Assembly (NCBI RefSeq): GCF_030247195.1
Contig: NC_080671.1
Span: 71,795,412-71,859,411, forward strand
Direction of reading: 5' to 3'
Origin: Topomyia yanbarensis
Lineage: Eukaryota > Arthropoda > Insecta > Diptera > Culicidae
DNA length: 64,000 nucleotides
Part shown: in pieces, positions 1-10,820 of the stretch
Position numbering within the stretch: position 1 is the first letter of the stretch
How the letters are laid out: each line of letters begins with the position of its first letter
Made by a program: the position numbers and the translations under genes
Notes under the pieces: generated by a model
Seen by the model: only the letters and a program-made list of their open reading frames with translations
The model's database searches: none
Told to the model about the DNA's origin: nothing

Positions 1-571
1 TGCGTTATTAATTGAGTAATAGGAGTTATTCTTAGCACCTACTATATATAGTAGGTTGGGCAATAATGGGTTAATCGGAAAGTAGAATAAATCGGTGACT
101 AACTCATAAGAAAACAAAAAGATTAATGACGCAAGTTTCAATTAACCTTGCCCGTCGAACTTATCCAAAATTTCTAATTTTTTATCGAGAACGATCCCTG
201 CAACCGTAGTTTTGTGTAATTTATTACATGTATTAAATTAAGCTATGGCAGTTGGCGATTCGTATTCGACAGTTTACACGACGTCACCAGCGTTACTGGT
301 TGGTACGGCCAGACTTGGATCGAAGGGTGTCAATCGAGTTTCTCTGACGTTTTCATAATGGTCCATTTCGCTGTAAAATTATTTAAAATTGAAAATCTAA
401 TTCCAGATTTTAAGAATCATAAAACATGAAATTTAAAACATATAAAAAAGAATTTTTGGAATAATGCATTGTGCTGTGTCAGATAAACAGACGGAAATAA
501 ATATTTCCTAGAAATTAACTTAAAATCAGATCTATTTATCCCGGCACCAAACTTTTCTGATGCTAACGTAT
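1..571. other. AT-rich stretch without recognisable features
   Basis: No open frame, tRNA-like promoter or inverted repeat was found. It is taken as intergenic or intronic sequence. Confidence 0.5.
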
Positions 572-2545
572 CAGTGGCGTAGCCAGAAAATTGGTGTAGG
601 GGAGCGGGTGATTAATTAAAATGGCATTTTTTTTCGAAAAATGCTGAAATTTAATGAGTTTGATAAAATATTTAAAACTCAGATACATAAGTAGACTAAC
701 AGATGTCATTCTAGAATACAAACAAGGAGAATCAACATGGAACAGTTTTTAAACTTCTATAGATTATTTTCTTGTATAATTTGTAAATGAATGAATTCAA
801 AGATTGCGATCTTTTAAAGTGGGATAAATGAACGAAAAAATTTTCAACGTTGAAGATCATCTAATTTAGCAAATCCCTCACTTTGACGTTTTGTCAACTT
901 CGAGAAGTTTTTCATCATAAAACAGCGCATGCTTCGATATATTTTAGTGATTAATTCTCAATGAGGTAATTGTGGAGAATTAACTCTTCAAAAATATTAA
1001 GAGACATGGTGCCTTCAGCAAAGTTGTTGCTAATGTCATTTTAAACAATTTTGTTGAAAATATTAAGGCTACATGAATGCAGCATATCGAGATATAAACG
1101 AACATGCTATATTTCTCCGTAGTGAAGAAAATTTAGATGAAAACTATTTTTTCTGCACTACAGACAAAATTGTTTAAAACAATCATTGCGGGTTGAAGAT
1201 ACAAAACCTATAACCAACTTAGTTATGAAACTTGCGTTTCGACTTTATATCATCAGAATCCGACACTAACTTAGTGACAGGGCAAACCTGGCGCCGAATT
1301 GATACTAGCTCCAAAAAACGGAAACACTCTTTATGTTTCTGGGCAAACCCCTAGTCCTTATAATATTTGGGAATTTTGTTTAATGTCAGTTCTCTTAAAT
1401 ATATCATTTTTTGTAAGCTTCAGAGACTCATACCTTGAATGCAATGTGAATTTATTGTTTATTAACCGCAGAAGAGATTTATCAAATACAGGAATTTCAG
1501 AATAACTTGTTGTTAAGGATTTCTACTATTGTATTTCGATACTCTGAATATTTGGGATATTCATGTCTTTGACAAAGTTGTTTGAAATAGCATTTTCGAA
1601 AACTTTGCTGAAGACATTATGTCTTGATCCGAAATTTGCTTGAAGAGTAAATTTGATAGAGAATTTACTCTTCAAGCAAATTACTTCTAGAAAGATAAAC
1701 CGCCAAAATCATTTTATCAGTAAATGAGCGGTTTTACGAATTGAAATTCTTCAATGTTACTTACATCTAATTTAGCAGACTCGAATGAATGTGATCGTGA
1801 CTGTTAAAAATTTATCGAGCATTGATTTTACTTTTCTTCATTATTCAAGCTCACAACTTCACAACGAGTCCTAGTACCTAATACACGAAATTTTAGTACG
1901 CCATTCAATTCAGCACTCAAACATACACTAATAATAGCCACTAACTTGAAATATTTATTAATTCCAATCCTGCTTAGATGCTTAATTGATTATAATTGAT
2001 AATACAACAAAAATCAAATGCTCTTAAAAAACCGATCCTGACCTGCTAGAGACAAACTGTAAACGTCGTTTATCATCAACTTCCAACTAGTTTCCGAAAT
2101 GTTATTCTTGTTATTAACTATATTGTATTTTCAGCAAATGTTGAAATTTTCAGTGAGCAAGTTTATGTTTTATAGACAATCAACCTATTCAAACATAGCT
2201 TCCCATTCAAAAAATTGTCTCTAATCTAAATTTTGGAGCATCTTTTCAAAAATGAGCTCATCATAATTCAGACAGTTATTTTATTCTACATTGAAGTAAT
2301 TTAACAACTATGGGAATTCGACTAAGAGATAAGTTACAAGATTCCCCTCCCACAATTTTCCAAAAGTCCACATGACGATTTAAACACGGTTCTCAATGTA
2401 GTGATCAGAGAATATTTTGCCAAAAATATTTTGTAGTGAATTTAATTAAATTCGTCAGCATCAATTAATTTTTTTTCAATCCAATTAATTTTAGTTTGGT
2501 AGGCAACGGCAGTTTAACCCCAGAACCCCCCTGGTTATGCCACTG
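572..2545. mobile_element. Non-autonomous DNA element with CAGTGGCG ends (hAT-like, old)
   Basis: The left end CAGTGGCGTAGCCAG and the right end CTGGTTATGCCACTG form an imperfect terminal inverted repeat, 13 of 15 positions matching. CAGTGGCG-type ends are common in hAT-like MITEs. The expected 8-bp duplication is weak: the flanks TAACGTAT and GAATATAT agree at 5 of 8, which suits an old insertion. The ~2 kb interior has only short frames and no transposase that I recognise. It holds a segment (1105-1318) also present near 13.4 kb. The two ends could instead belong to separate copies. Confidence 0.45.
1105..1318. repeat. Dispersed repeat, copy 1 of 2 (palindromic TTTCTCC core)
   Basis: This stretch matches 13355-13567 in the same orientation. 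Both contain a TTTCTCC...ACTATTTTTTCT palindromic core, then ATCCGACACTAACTTAGT and a GCGCCGRAYTGA...CTAGCTCCAAAAA block. Divergence is substantial. The class of the element is unknown. Confidence 0.6.
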
Positions 2546-3229
2546 GAATATATACGTTTTCCATCGATTGTTAGCCGCCCAGTTAATGAAGTAGCTTCCT
2601 CCCTAATCGGTCCATAGCAGATTCTTTACCCTACTTCCTTTTTTGATCGACTTAATCCATGAATACAAATAACACTACCAAATTGAAGACCAGTGTTATC
2701 CAACCGAAAGTTATGCCACTCATTTCCACCCACACAAACACCGCTCTCTGAGCGCCAGCCAAAACAAACCAACCAGACAGCAACCGGCTTCCTGGTTCCC
2801 TTCGTTTGGTAAACACCTCAACCCGAAATGAGTTACCACCCAACGGCATCAGCAGCAGCAGCAGCGACATGTGATTTTGCTTCGGCCATTCTAGTACCTC
2901 CCCAATATGCGGCTCGAAGCGAGGAGGAAAAACCCAACACCATAAACTGCCGCATCGTGGTGCTTCGGTTGTGACTCGGGAAAATTCGCCCGCTCTTCGC
3001 TGGTGGGGTGGCGTAACATCGGGTCCACAGGCAACACCGGTAGGCACCAGCACCAACCAACCAGCTGTACAAGGATGCAAATGGTGAGAAATCTCGACCT
3101 CGAGTGTTGTGAAAAATTAACTTCAGTACTATTCGGGTGTCCGCTGCTGGCGGTTGTTTTCGCTGTTCGTTGTTGGAGGCAGATTTTCTAGCTGTAATTA
3201 GCCGGTTAGTCCTGTACTCTGTGTGTGCT
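2546..3229. other. Mixed-composition spacer upstream of a candidate leader exon
   Basis: The sequence becomes more GC-rich from about 2700. Overlapping frames of 140-145 codons occur on the minus strand, but none shows a recognisable domain and they overlap each other in different frames. It may be promoter-proximal sequence for the candidate exon that follows. No core promoter motif could be placed with confidence. Confidence 0.25.
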
Positions 3230-4698
3230 CTTCTGTATAGTGCAGGCGGAACAGGTGACGGTGGCAACGACGGTGGAATTTTCGTAGGTCAGTCCGTTAT
3301 AGGGGTCGACCGGAAAAGTGGCGGATATGCTTCAGGATGCTCGTGTCGCGTGCTAATTTTTTATTCTAACCGAGAGCGATTCGAATCGAGTTTTTAATTC
3401 ACTCTGCTCAGATATGTACGTTTTGGAGAATTTTCGGGCTAAAAGTGCATGTGTGTTGAAGATAGTTTCTCGAGGAGCTGAAAAGGTGGAAGCAATAAGC
3501 TCGAAAGTATCTCACCGATTTGAAAGCTTTCCAGTGTGTAGTGTGCTGGAATGCTTCTTCGAGTGCTAAGATATACGGAAGGCGTTAAAGATGCATGCCA
3601 CGGCACAGTAAACCCCAATCTACCACATAGAAACATGTACGTATTCTTCGGTTCCTGCCGGAGCAAGGCTAATGAATAAGTAAACGAGTCTGTCGGATGT
3701 CAGCTTCCGTAGTATAGCATTTTCTGTGAAACCGTGTGTGCGGTTCAAGGAGGCTTGCAGATACAGACCGGTGGTCCGACCGGATTCAGACCGACCTGCC
3801 ATGAAGTTATGTGTAATGGCTAAACATACATCACAGAGAATTCGATTGTAAAGGTATTTGCTTTCTGAGTGTTGTGTTTGCTGTTGAGCATGTGCTAAAT
3901 AAGGGATGATTTTGAGGGAAAAAATGGACCCAAATTAGGATCCGGCCCGGGGTGCCGTGTCGTCCCGATCTATAAACATTAGAACGTGTGTTTAGGTAAA
4001 GATTAGTTGCTCCCAGTTGAGTGATTTTCGGGATCCTAAGAAACCTTTTCCTGGAGTAAGGGGCCCATGAAGTGCGAAAGTTTGCCGATAATATAAGCAC
4101 TTTTCCGTACCGCGCGGCAGAATTTATGTGCTGCAGTGGGGGGAGGGTAAGCATTACATAATAGAAAGCGCAGGCAGTAGATGAAATGTCATCAATTTAA
4201 TCCAAAAGCACTACCGATCAGCAGGCTAGTTTGCAGTGTGGAATACTCGCAGTGGGGTGGTGGAGAAGTGCGAAAGATATAATCCATCATGAAACGGTGA
4301 AGTGTTGATGTAGCAGCGCTAGTGCAAGCCGAGCAGCTTGGGAAGAAAAAGTGGAAGCAATTAATTAAAAAAGTTATATTAAAACGAACGATCGAGAGAA
4401 CTATATAAATAATGAGTTTCGACTTTCCGGATGGTGGTAAATCGAGGCTCCGGGATATGTTTTGTGAAAATTAAGTGCACAGGCCGCTGCATTAAAAGTG
4501 GTGCAATTCTAGCGCAACAAATTGTTGGTTTTATAAGTGTGCACTGGTAAAATTATTATTGGAATAAGCTATGATTCATGTTTAATGGAAAAAAAAACAG
4601 AGCGAACGGCTTCTCAGGTGAAGCGATAAATATTTGTAGTGTGTTGCAGTGAACCTGAACCAATTCACAGGATAAAAACTCCGTCATATTTGTAAAAG
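3230..4698 (+). other. Candidate 5' leader exon of an unidentified gene
   Basis: This stretch lacks the repeats seen around it and has balanced composition, with many short frames and frequent in-frame stops, as in long mosquito 5' untranslated regions. It ends at AAAAG/GTAAGAA, a near-perfect splice donor with GT at 4699-4700. A 20-codon frame starting at 4411 would be an upstream ORF. No coding exon follows in the window that could be matched to it, so the gene, if real, continues through a long intron or outside. The left boundary is arbitrary. A unique intergenic segment with a chance donor is the main alternative. Confidence 0.25.
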
Positions 4699-4950
4699 GT
4701 AAGAATGCGTTTAAGAAACACTATAAATAATACTGAGCTTGCACTTATGAAATACCAGAATCAGTGTTATCGAAATAAAATATATAAATACAATTATATA
4801 ATCAATATTTTGGTTTTGACATAGATTCTAATTTCCTATTAAAATTTTTTGATAATGTGATTTCACTTTGGAGGAGAATGAGTATCGTTGTCTACAAAGC
4901 AATATCAACCTGTTCTTGCAGGAATGTAATACATCAAAGATGAATCAATG

Positions 4951-5070
4951 GCAAACAGTCGAACGAGTGAAAGTTGAAAGACAAATGGTCGAAAATACAA
5001 AAGGTCGAAAGAACAAAATGGTCGAGTGGACAAAAGGTTGAAAAGGCCGAATAAATGAAAGGTCAAAACC
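4951..5070. repeat. Degenerate minisatellite, ACAAAAGGTCGAAAG-type unit
   Basis: About seven imperfect copies of a 13-17 bp unit (ACAAAAGGTCGAAAG and variants such as ACAAATGGTCGAAAAT) run head to tail. No coding frame crosses it. The rest of 4699-5252 is AT-rich and featureless. Confidence 0.6.
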
Positions 5071-5252
5071 AATCGCTAATATTTTCACAAAGTACGCTCA
5101 AAGTTAATTTACATTTAAATTTAAAATAAGGTTTTACAGAATATGCAGTTTTCAAAGAAAGTTTATTTTTCATTATTTTTTTCCTTTTTGGAATTATGAC
5201 TGAAAACTAAAAAAATATTTTTAGCATATCATCTTTTTGCTGCATATTTTAA

Positions 5253-6200
5253 CCTTAGAACGTTGCACTGGGGTACAAATGTACCCCACGCCTTCTTTAG
5301 CACCGTGTGAAGACGAGAATTCGGCATGACTTGGGACCCTAACCATAATTCAATTTTGAGTTCCTAGTTAGAGTAGGAAAAGGTGGTATAGCCAGTTTGC
5401 TTATGGCCTTCGTGGAAGCAGGTGTCAAAGTTGGCGTGGGGTATATTTGTACCCAGTGTACGGTTTCCGTTAGCGTTTCGTCAGGTTTTGTGTTGTCAGT
5501 GGAAATGTGACTCGTAACAATACAAGTTTAAATACTGGTTGTTTTACTACGTTAGTAACAATTAGTATTATAAAATCGTTTTTAATCATTTGTTAAATTA
5601 ATTTAACTTAATTTTGAAGTAGAAAAAATCGTTCTGATTTTGAGTGATTTTTATTGTTGTAATTTTTACTTTTTATAGTTCTTCAAAACAATGGCTCGGA
5701 AGTATAATTTGCGCACAGTAACTACTGTAACAGTAACGTTGCGTGTTACCAATGTATTACTGGTCAGAAATATTTTTTTCATTTCAATTTCCACCCCTTT
5801 TCGTGGTATTTTCCAATCCCGATTTTTAAACTTTCACTCTTCCAAATAATTGCACTTTTTCAAAAATATCGAAATTACATTTTATACCGTTTTAGACCAT
5901 ATTTTTAACTTTTTTTAGATTGAAAGTTCGTAAAGTTATAGTAATTTTTGTGAAAAAAAGTCAAAACCGCGGTTGTTTCACTCTTTTTTTGTTCAAACCA
6001 ATTTATGTATCAGTGATTCACTACATTCCATACTTTCATTTACACAGCTGTTTTCGTAATTAAAAAAACGAAGAAAATGACGTACCACACGTTTCTTTTG
6101 TTTGCATTTTTACCTGCGAAAATTGCGATCAAAGCGTGGGGTACATTTATACCCCAGTGCAACGTTCTAGGGTGGAAAACGCAAGTGCAACCTTCTAGGG
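5253..6200. mobile_element. piggyBac-like non-autonomous element flanked by TTAA
   Basis: The 948-bp element lies between TTAA at 5249-5252 and TTAA at 6201-6204. Its ends CCTTAGAACGTTGCAC and GTGCAACCTTCTAGGG are inverted repeats matching at 14 of 16. Just inside, ACTGGGGTACAAATGTACCCC recurs inverted near the right end. TTAA targets with CCY ends are the hallmark of the piggyBac superfamily. No transposase frame is present. The right end carries two near-identical copies of the 18-bp terminal motif (6156-6173 and 6184-6201), suggesting a duplicated terminus. Confidence 0.75.
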
Positions 6201-6289
6201 TTAATGAACAAAGATCTTATTTGTCGCAAATCAAACATTGTTCAGTATTTTTGAAGAATAAGAGCAACTTTTTTTTATTTTGATTGTGA

Positions 6290-6418
6290 AGGTCTTAAAT
6301 TTTTGGGTCATTCGCCTGTTTTCTCGGGTTGGAAAAAATATGTGTGGGGTTGGGAATCTATCCCGGGTGAGCTGCATACAGAGCTATCGATTTACCAACT
6401 ACACTATGTCCGGCCCAA
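6290..6418 (-). mobile_element. tRNA-headed SINE (Feilai-like), degenerate
   Basis: On the minus strand the sequence carries TAGTGTAGTTGGTAAATCG, matching a pol III A box, then a degraded B box (GGGATAGATTCC), then a tail resembling that of the better copy at 41783-41945 (ACCCGAGAAAACAGGCGAATGACC). Feilai is the known tRNA-related SINE of Aedes. The family name is used as a likely match only. Confidence 0.6.
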
Positions 6419-6450
6419 TAAGTGTAACTTATTTCATGAAACCAATGGAA

Positions 6451-7565
6451 AAACCTGTTTTATTCCACCTAGCAGTGCAATTGTGCCTTTCTCAATCGAG
6501 AATTTTTTAGTTGCTTATATTTATTAAAAACTTTCAAATGTGTACATTACAATTTTATTATACATGACTTGACAACTATATACAAGATTCGAGTTCTAAA
6601 ATTTTGCAAAAGAAAAAAACAGCCACGGTAATATTAAATTGAAAAAAGGTGCGAAATCGGCTAAGTCCCAAAAAGTCGATTTTTATAAAAAAAAAATTAG
6701 AGATAACATAAAATCTCGACGTTTCATGCATTTTAAAGATGTTTGGCATCAAAAATACGAATTCGATTTCTGAAATTTCATGGGGTCACCCCTTTGAAAT
6801 TTTTTTTTGAGCTCCGGTTTATATGGGAATTTTGTATGTGACCGGAAGGTTTAGTGCATATTTCCTTAACCATATAAGCGATCCGTACGAAATTTTATAG
6901 ACATCTGTGGGGATATTATTGCTATTATTTGGGACTAATTTTGTGAAAATCGCCTCAACCATTTCCGGGAAACTGATGTGAGTTCGTTAATTTTGAAAGA
7001 TGGCCGTTTTTCCCGGGCACTTCCGAAACCGTCTATGGTGGTCAATGTAGTCAACGAAAGTTTGGTTGGCCGTCGGTGACCTAGAACTGCAAATTTAAGT
7101 TGTTTGAGAGACATTTTAGCTAAATTTTTACCTAATACTACAAATCGAAGCAGTTGTGGTCACGTTTTGGAAAAATTTTCACCTTTATACATTAATTGCA
7201 GAATTTATTAAAATCGATATTTTCTGCGTGTTCGTACTCATCACCCTGTAATTTCGGAACCGGAAGCCGGATCCATTAGAAATTCAATAGCAGCCTATGA
7301 GAACGTTGCACCTTTCATTTGAGACTAAGTTTGTCAAAATCGGTTCGGCTTTTTCTTAGAAAAATTAGTGACATTTTTGTTCACATACACACACAGACGC
7401 ACATACACACATACATACATACACACATACATACACACGCGCAGACATTTGCCGAACTAGATGAACTGAATCGAATGGTATATGTCACTCGGCCTTCCGG
7501 GCCTCCGTTAAACAGTCGGTTTTCAGAGCAATTGCAATACCTTTTGTATTGAGAAAGGCAAAAAC
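6451..7565. repeat. Repeat family B, copy 1 (~1.1 kb)
   Basis: The copy opens with AAACCTGTTTTATTCCACC and closes with a CTTTTGTATTGAGAAAGGC stretch. It closely matches 39630-41045 and more distantly 18510-20420. Near its ends GCCTTTCTCAAT (6485-6496) and ATTGAGAAAGGC (7548-7559) form an exact 12-bp inverted repeat, so it may be a DNA element. It contains repeated CGGAACCGGAAG-type motifs and an (AC)n/(ATAC)n microsatellite. No protein is encoded. Relative to copy 2 it lacks about 300 bp of the middle. Confidence 0.8.
7383..7442. repeat. (CA)n/(CATA)n microsatellite inside family B
   Basis: Alternating CACACA and ACATACAT units. The equivalent tract in copy 2 lies at 40872-40925. The frames through it are artefacts of the repeat. 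Confidence 0.8.
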
Positions 7566-9249
7566 AATACCACTTAATGTGGTTACGCCACATCCCTTTT
7601 ATTTATGTGCTGTCCGACGTTGCCCCACTCAATCGAACCTAGCCTAATTCATAGCTTTTAAGAGTGGATTACAGGTTTGCTTACGAGGGGCCGCCACTTA
7701 TCGTCCAGTGGCCTAAGAGCGCTCGGTCTCGATTATGCGGCCAAACTGCATCAAACTGGCAACGCCTTACACACTAGAAAAATGTAGCAACCAAAAAAGG
7801 TTTCGTTTGTGTAAATATATTGTTCAAATTAGTTTTTTACTCTTAGTCGTATAAGAAAAGATAAAGCAGACAATGCTCATCTCTTCTCTTCTTCATGACA
7901 CCTGAAATCTAAGAGGAGATTTAACATGTGGTATGAGTTAAATTAAAACCTTCGGGGAAGTGCCATTGAAGTTTAAATCTTAGACGGCAAAAAACATATT
8001 CTAATTACTATATGTGGTTTTAAATAAAATATCCTTGATTCTACCCCATCATTACGAAAACCTTGAATATAATTGCTCTGAATGCTTTACAACTCCGCAT
8101 TCTTTGACATGCATTTTATTGAGCACAAGAAACGATATATTCTTATTTGTATTTTTGTCGAATTTATGATCGAAATAAACAAAAAACAAATAAATCCGAA
8201 AATATTTACTTATCCTTATCAAAATGTTTGTTATTGTCTCTAGTGAAAGTCATCATACTTGAATTTTGACTTCATAGCAAAAATACGTTTTCTTAGTACG
8301 ATATTTTTGGTGATAATGGAGATTATTAAAGTTCAAGCCTACATACCTTCCGATACAATTAATTTTATTAGATGATCTATATATTAAAATGAAAAAGGTA
8401 TGAAAATCGTTCGTCGCGAAAGTCTACGTATTTTACCGTAAATCGAAAGTTATCCTTGATAAATGAACATAATTATCAGGTCAATCATCCGTTAGAGAAC
8501 GACTCATGCTATAAAGAAGAAAAAATATCAATTCGAATCAATTTTTTGAATTACACTATGATTTTCGCAAAACTATTATTTTTAATTTTTTATTTTTTAA
8601 CGATATTTAATTAGCTTCAGATTATTAAGCAGGGAATGTTATGAAAATTTCAGAGCCATAGTACTAAAGTGAGAGCAAGGATATGAAATATACACATCGG
8701 TAAACTAGAAGTGGCAAGATCATTAGAAACAGACTTCAAATCTACTAATGTACTAATCTTTTGTCTTCTGCTGGCAGGAATCGAGCTTAAGCAAAGTTAC
8801 TACGAATCGCTCAAGTCTACCAACATGTCTCACGACAAAGACAGACTTTACCATGAGAACAGCCAATTTTTTTAATTCATCATTTTTCTCTGGCATTTTA
8901 TTTGGCTAATCTATTTTTTTCTGAATTCATTTTTAAATAAGACAATCGTCGATTCAATGAAACTTTGTAGCTGTGTTCGGTTTGTGAATCTCTATGATTT
9001 TCTCTGCCAATTGCTATATTTTAATACAAGAGCAGCTTTTCAAAAGGGCTTACACGATTCTACGCGTGAATTAATTTTATTTTTTTTGTTCGCTTGCAAT
9101 ATTTTAAATAGAAAAACTATCTGAGAATGAGTTACAGCGAATGAAAACTTCTGTGCGAAAAAATATACACTGAAAAAAATGTTTTATCATTTTTCACAAA
9201 AACAAAAATTTGTGTTGAAAATTAAAATTGCAAAAAAAAACCATTTTTT
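7566..9249. other. AT-rich stretch without recognisable features
   Basis: A moderately GC-rich patch at 7600-7780 contains no recognisable RNA gene. The remainder is AT-rich with frequent stops in all frames. Confidence 0.5.
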
Positions 9250-9850
9250 AAATTTTTTATATTTTGTCAACAAAACCTAAAGATAAAATAACATTCTGAA
9301 TGTGATTGCATGATGGAGAACTTATAATTAAAAAAAGTTTTCCTAACAATAACTTTATGTATGTTTTCAAATTTCGTGCTAATTGACATACAAAACTGTA
9401 CTTTTATTACAGAATATATTTCTAAATATCATTTTAAATCAAAATGCATTTGAAAAAATCATCCAAAATGCGAATTTCGCTCCCGCAAAAACAAATAATT
9501 CATGTGATTATGTCCTTTTTAAAAGTTATTCGCATTTCCCCTCTTTATAAAATGTCAACAATCTAATGTTTATCGTTTTAAAGACGAAGAGGAAAGTTTT
9601 TCAGTGTATTTGGATCATGAAGAAGCTTAGAATAAAACAATTTTCCTAACAACAACTATTGACATATTTTTATATTTCAAACTATTTGCAGTCGAAAATA
9701 CATTTTTTTAAATATGATTGTTATCGCCAAATTCAAATCAAAATGCTCCTAACAAAAAATTTCTTAAATGTTGTAGTTTTCGATGCATTTTAAATTTTGT
9801 TTTAACATCACAATTATTTTGTTTTATTGCGACCTTTTCATAAGATGTAC
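9250..9850 (+). repeat. AT-rich dispersed repeat H, copy 1
   Basis: This is homologous to 31560-32060 in the opposite orientation. Shared landmarks are GTATTTGGATCATG, TGGAGAACTTAT, GTTTTCAAATTTC and ACAAAACTGTA. Within the copy, a block with TTTTCCTAACAATAACT recurs about 310 bp later as TTTTCCTAACAACAACT, so it contains an internal tandem duplication. The orientation given is arbitrary. Confidence 0.55.
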
Positions 9851-10820
9851 GCGTTTCTTCATCAATCTATTGTTGTTTTTTTACTTGGATGAACTTCGGC
9901 GAGATTAAGCACCATTTTTACTTTAGCTAGTTGTTTCAACTCCTGTGGAACTGTGGACCACGAGTATTTTTTAAAGTCAATCGAAATTGTGTTATTCCAC
10001 AGTACCTTTGATTCCTTGCATTGGCTCAATTCACTGCCCAGCCGGGGGTAACGATACAATACTGTTTGTGCACCGAATATCGTACTAATCATTGATTTGC
10101 TTCACTTGCAATCCTTTTGCATTTGCTTTGTGGGAGATAGACTGCTGAATCGGCAAGCTTTGAAAAATATAGGGATTGATTGTTAACGTTGAAACGGCTG
10201 AGTTAACGTCCATAGTGTCTTCGGAATCCTTATGAAAAATAGTAAGGACTGTTTGACTTAAGTGATTAATCCTCCTAGAAGTGAGATGATTCAATTAATT
10301 TTTAACGCAGAACTACGTTTTTGTTTTCGATATTGGAATGCACTTTCCAATTTCGAAAGAAATGATGAGAAACGAAAAAGTGATAAAACTGTAGATTTTT
10401 GTTATTACGAGATTGATTACGTTATTACGAAAATTTGAATAATGTAAACCATAGTCAAAATTTCCACACAGAAGGTTGCGCTTCCCTAGTTTAGGACGAC
10501 ATATTTGAGTACCTGGCATGCTACACTTCTATGGATGACGTCAGCGTTGACTATTTAAGAAAGCATTGCTCGGACGAGCTCATTGTTTCCTCGAACGCTG
10601 GGTTCTATTTAAACACTACACTGCACGCTGCATTTGAATACCGCAACCATAAGTATATATTGAATACGGCACTCCGTGGCAGCCAGCTAGCTGGAGCAGA
10701 CTGCTCGCATGTGTGCTGCTCTCAGCCGAGCGAATAGCGATGAAACTTTCAGCCGTATTCAAGCGATTGGTTTTACGTCCGCTTGGAGAGAATTTTCTTT
10801 ATTCACTAAGTCCGCTAGAA
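9851..10820. other. Stretch without a recognisable gene
   Basis: Short minus-strand frames of 68-76 codons occur but show no domain. A GC-richer patch at 10530-10740 has a 68-codon frame without recognisable homology. Confidence 0.4.

Noticed and set aside
2652..3267. Two minus-strand protein genes of 142 and 144 codons
   Set aside because: They overlap in different frames and neither has a recognisable domain or initiation context.
7319..7593. Proteins across the (CA)n tract on both strands
   Set aside because: They are translations of a microsatellite and are not conserved in frame between family B copies.
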